The position numbers and the translations under genes are program-made. A stretch of 64,000 nt of DNA, taken from assembly GCA_963846925.1 (NCBI GenBank), contig CAWJXW010000011.1:248001-312000 (forward strand), given 5' to 3'. Below, one piece after another: positions 63,739 through 64,000 of this stretch (the first letter of the stretch is position 1; every line of letters begins with the position of its first letter). This DNA comes from JAQBQB01 sp963846925. GTDB taxonomy: Bacteria; Gemmatimonadota; Gemmatimonadetes; Gemmatimonadales; Gemmatimonadaceae. The notes beneath the pieces were generated by a model, which searched no databases, was not told where the DNA came from, and worked only from the letters and a program-made list of their open reading frames with translations.

Positions 63739-64000
63739 CGGCGTACGTCTCTCCCAGACTACGGGCAAGATCGCGTCGGTACGCCGGCAGCGACCGTTCT
63801 TCCGGTAACTCGAACAGCGTCCAGCCCTCGAGATCGCAGCTTCGCGCCTAGCGCGTACGCGTGGGTCCGGCAGAATGCACGCGGCGTACGAAGTGCGGCG
63901 CCACGGGGAACTATGTCCTGACTGCGAGAGTCAGAACGGGAGTGGCAACGCGAGCGGCCCGCGCGTTGAGGACCGCCCGCCCATCCTTCACAGCCGGCCG
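63739..64000 (-). CDS. C-terminal end of an upstream gene (partial, uncertain)
   Basis: On the minus strand AFCRTHAYALGAKLR and, in another frame, DLEGWTLFELPEERSLPAYR then RDLARSLGETYA lead into the helicase start. The second piece looks like a genuine protein end, and a one-base change would place a stop codon over the helicase ATG, as in the other coupled genes here. The rest is beyond the right edge. No family can be named. Confidence 0.3.

Overview
The window looks like chromosomal DNA of a Gemmatimonadota-type bacterium. The support is high G+C, two very large Ser/Thr kinases with C-terminal PD40/TolB-like repeats, many exported peptidases with Gly-Arg-rich inserts, an ADOP/MacB-type permease and an octaheme TPR cytochrome. 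This placement is inferred from family content, not from a marker gene. No rRNA or tRNA gene was recognised. Many genes (about 15) can only be read by joining two or more frames, while others of over 2 kb are intact. I describe the broken genes as one locus each and cannot say whether the breaks are sequencing indels or true decay.

Layout. 0-9.7 kb: the exported N-terminus of a PQQ enzyme, a zinc-ribbon protein, an alcohol dehydrogenase with an internal amber codon, a coupled exported carbonic anhydrase/outer-membrane protein pair, an outer-membrane protein followed by a sulfatase remnant, and an S15 peptidase coupled to a citrate-type MHS transporter. 9.7-16.5 kb: octaheme TPR cytochrome, arylsulfatase, a two-gene operon with an unfamiliar four-repeat basic/acidic protein, and an alpha/beta hydrolase. 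16.7-34 kb: exported BNR-repeat protein, GlxA-like regulator, M13 peptidase with a changed catalytic residue, a trypsin remnant, cupin, Fn3/beta-helix lipoprotein, ADOP permease and M14 peptidase. 34-45 kb: APC permease and two receptor-like kinases that flank a toxin-antitoxin cluster. 39-64 kb is a defence and stability island: three Fic proteins with C-terminal winged helices, MazEF-like, HigBA and HicAB pairs, DUF2442 genes, fragments of higA and DUF4160, a TM0106-type RecB-like nuclease, a dGTPase-like HD hydrolase, and a five-gene minus-strand run. That run encodes an SNF2 helicase, a PglX/Eco57I-type adenine methylase, two HNH-type proteins and a DUF262-HNH protein.

The helicase-methylase pair resembles the DrmD-DrmMI half of DISARM, but no drmA, drmB or drmC is visible. 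Instead it is translationally coupled to an HNH nuclease, which makes it the best candidate for an under-described defence system.

Four kinds of repeat occupy the intergenic space. (1) Tandem arrays of 16-17 bp units lie between convergent genes; two arrays are built from two oppositely oriented halves. (2) A degenerate element with the core GGCGCAGCTGAC lies at gene 3' ends. (3) A roughly 200-bp hairpin element occurs five times, always in the same orientation. (4) A palindromic element with the core GGGACTGTCCTCCGCGGA abuts truncated sulfatase and trypsin genes.
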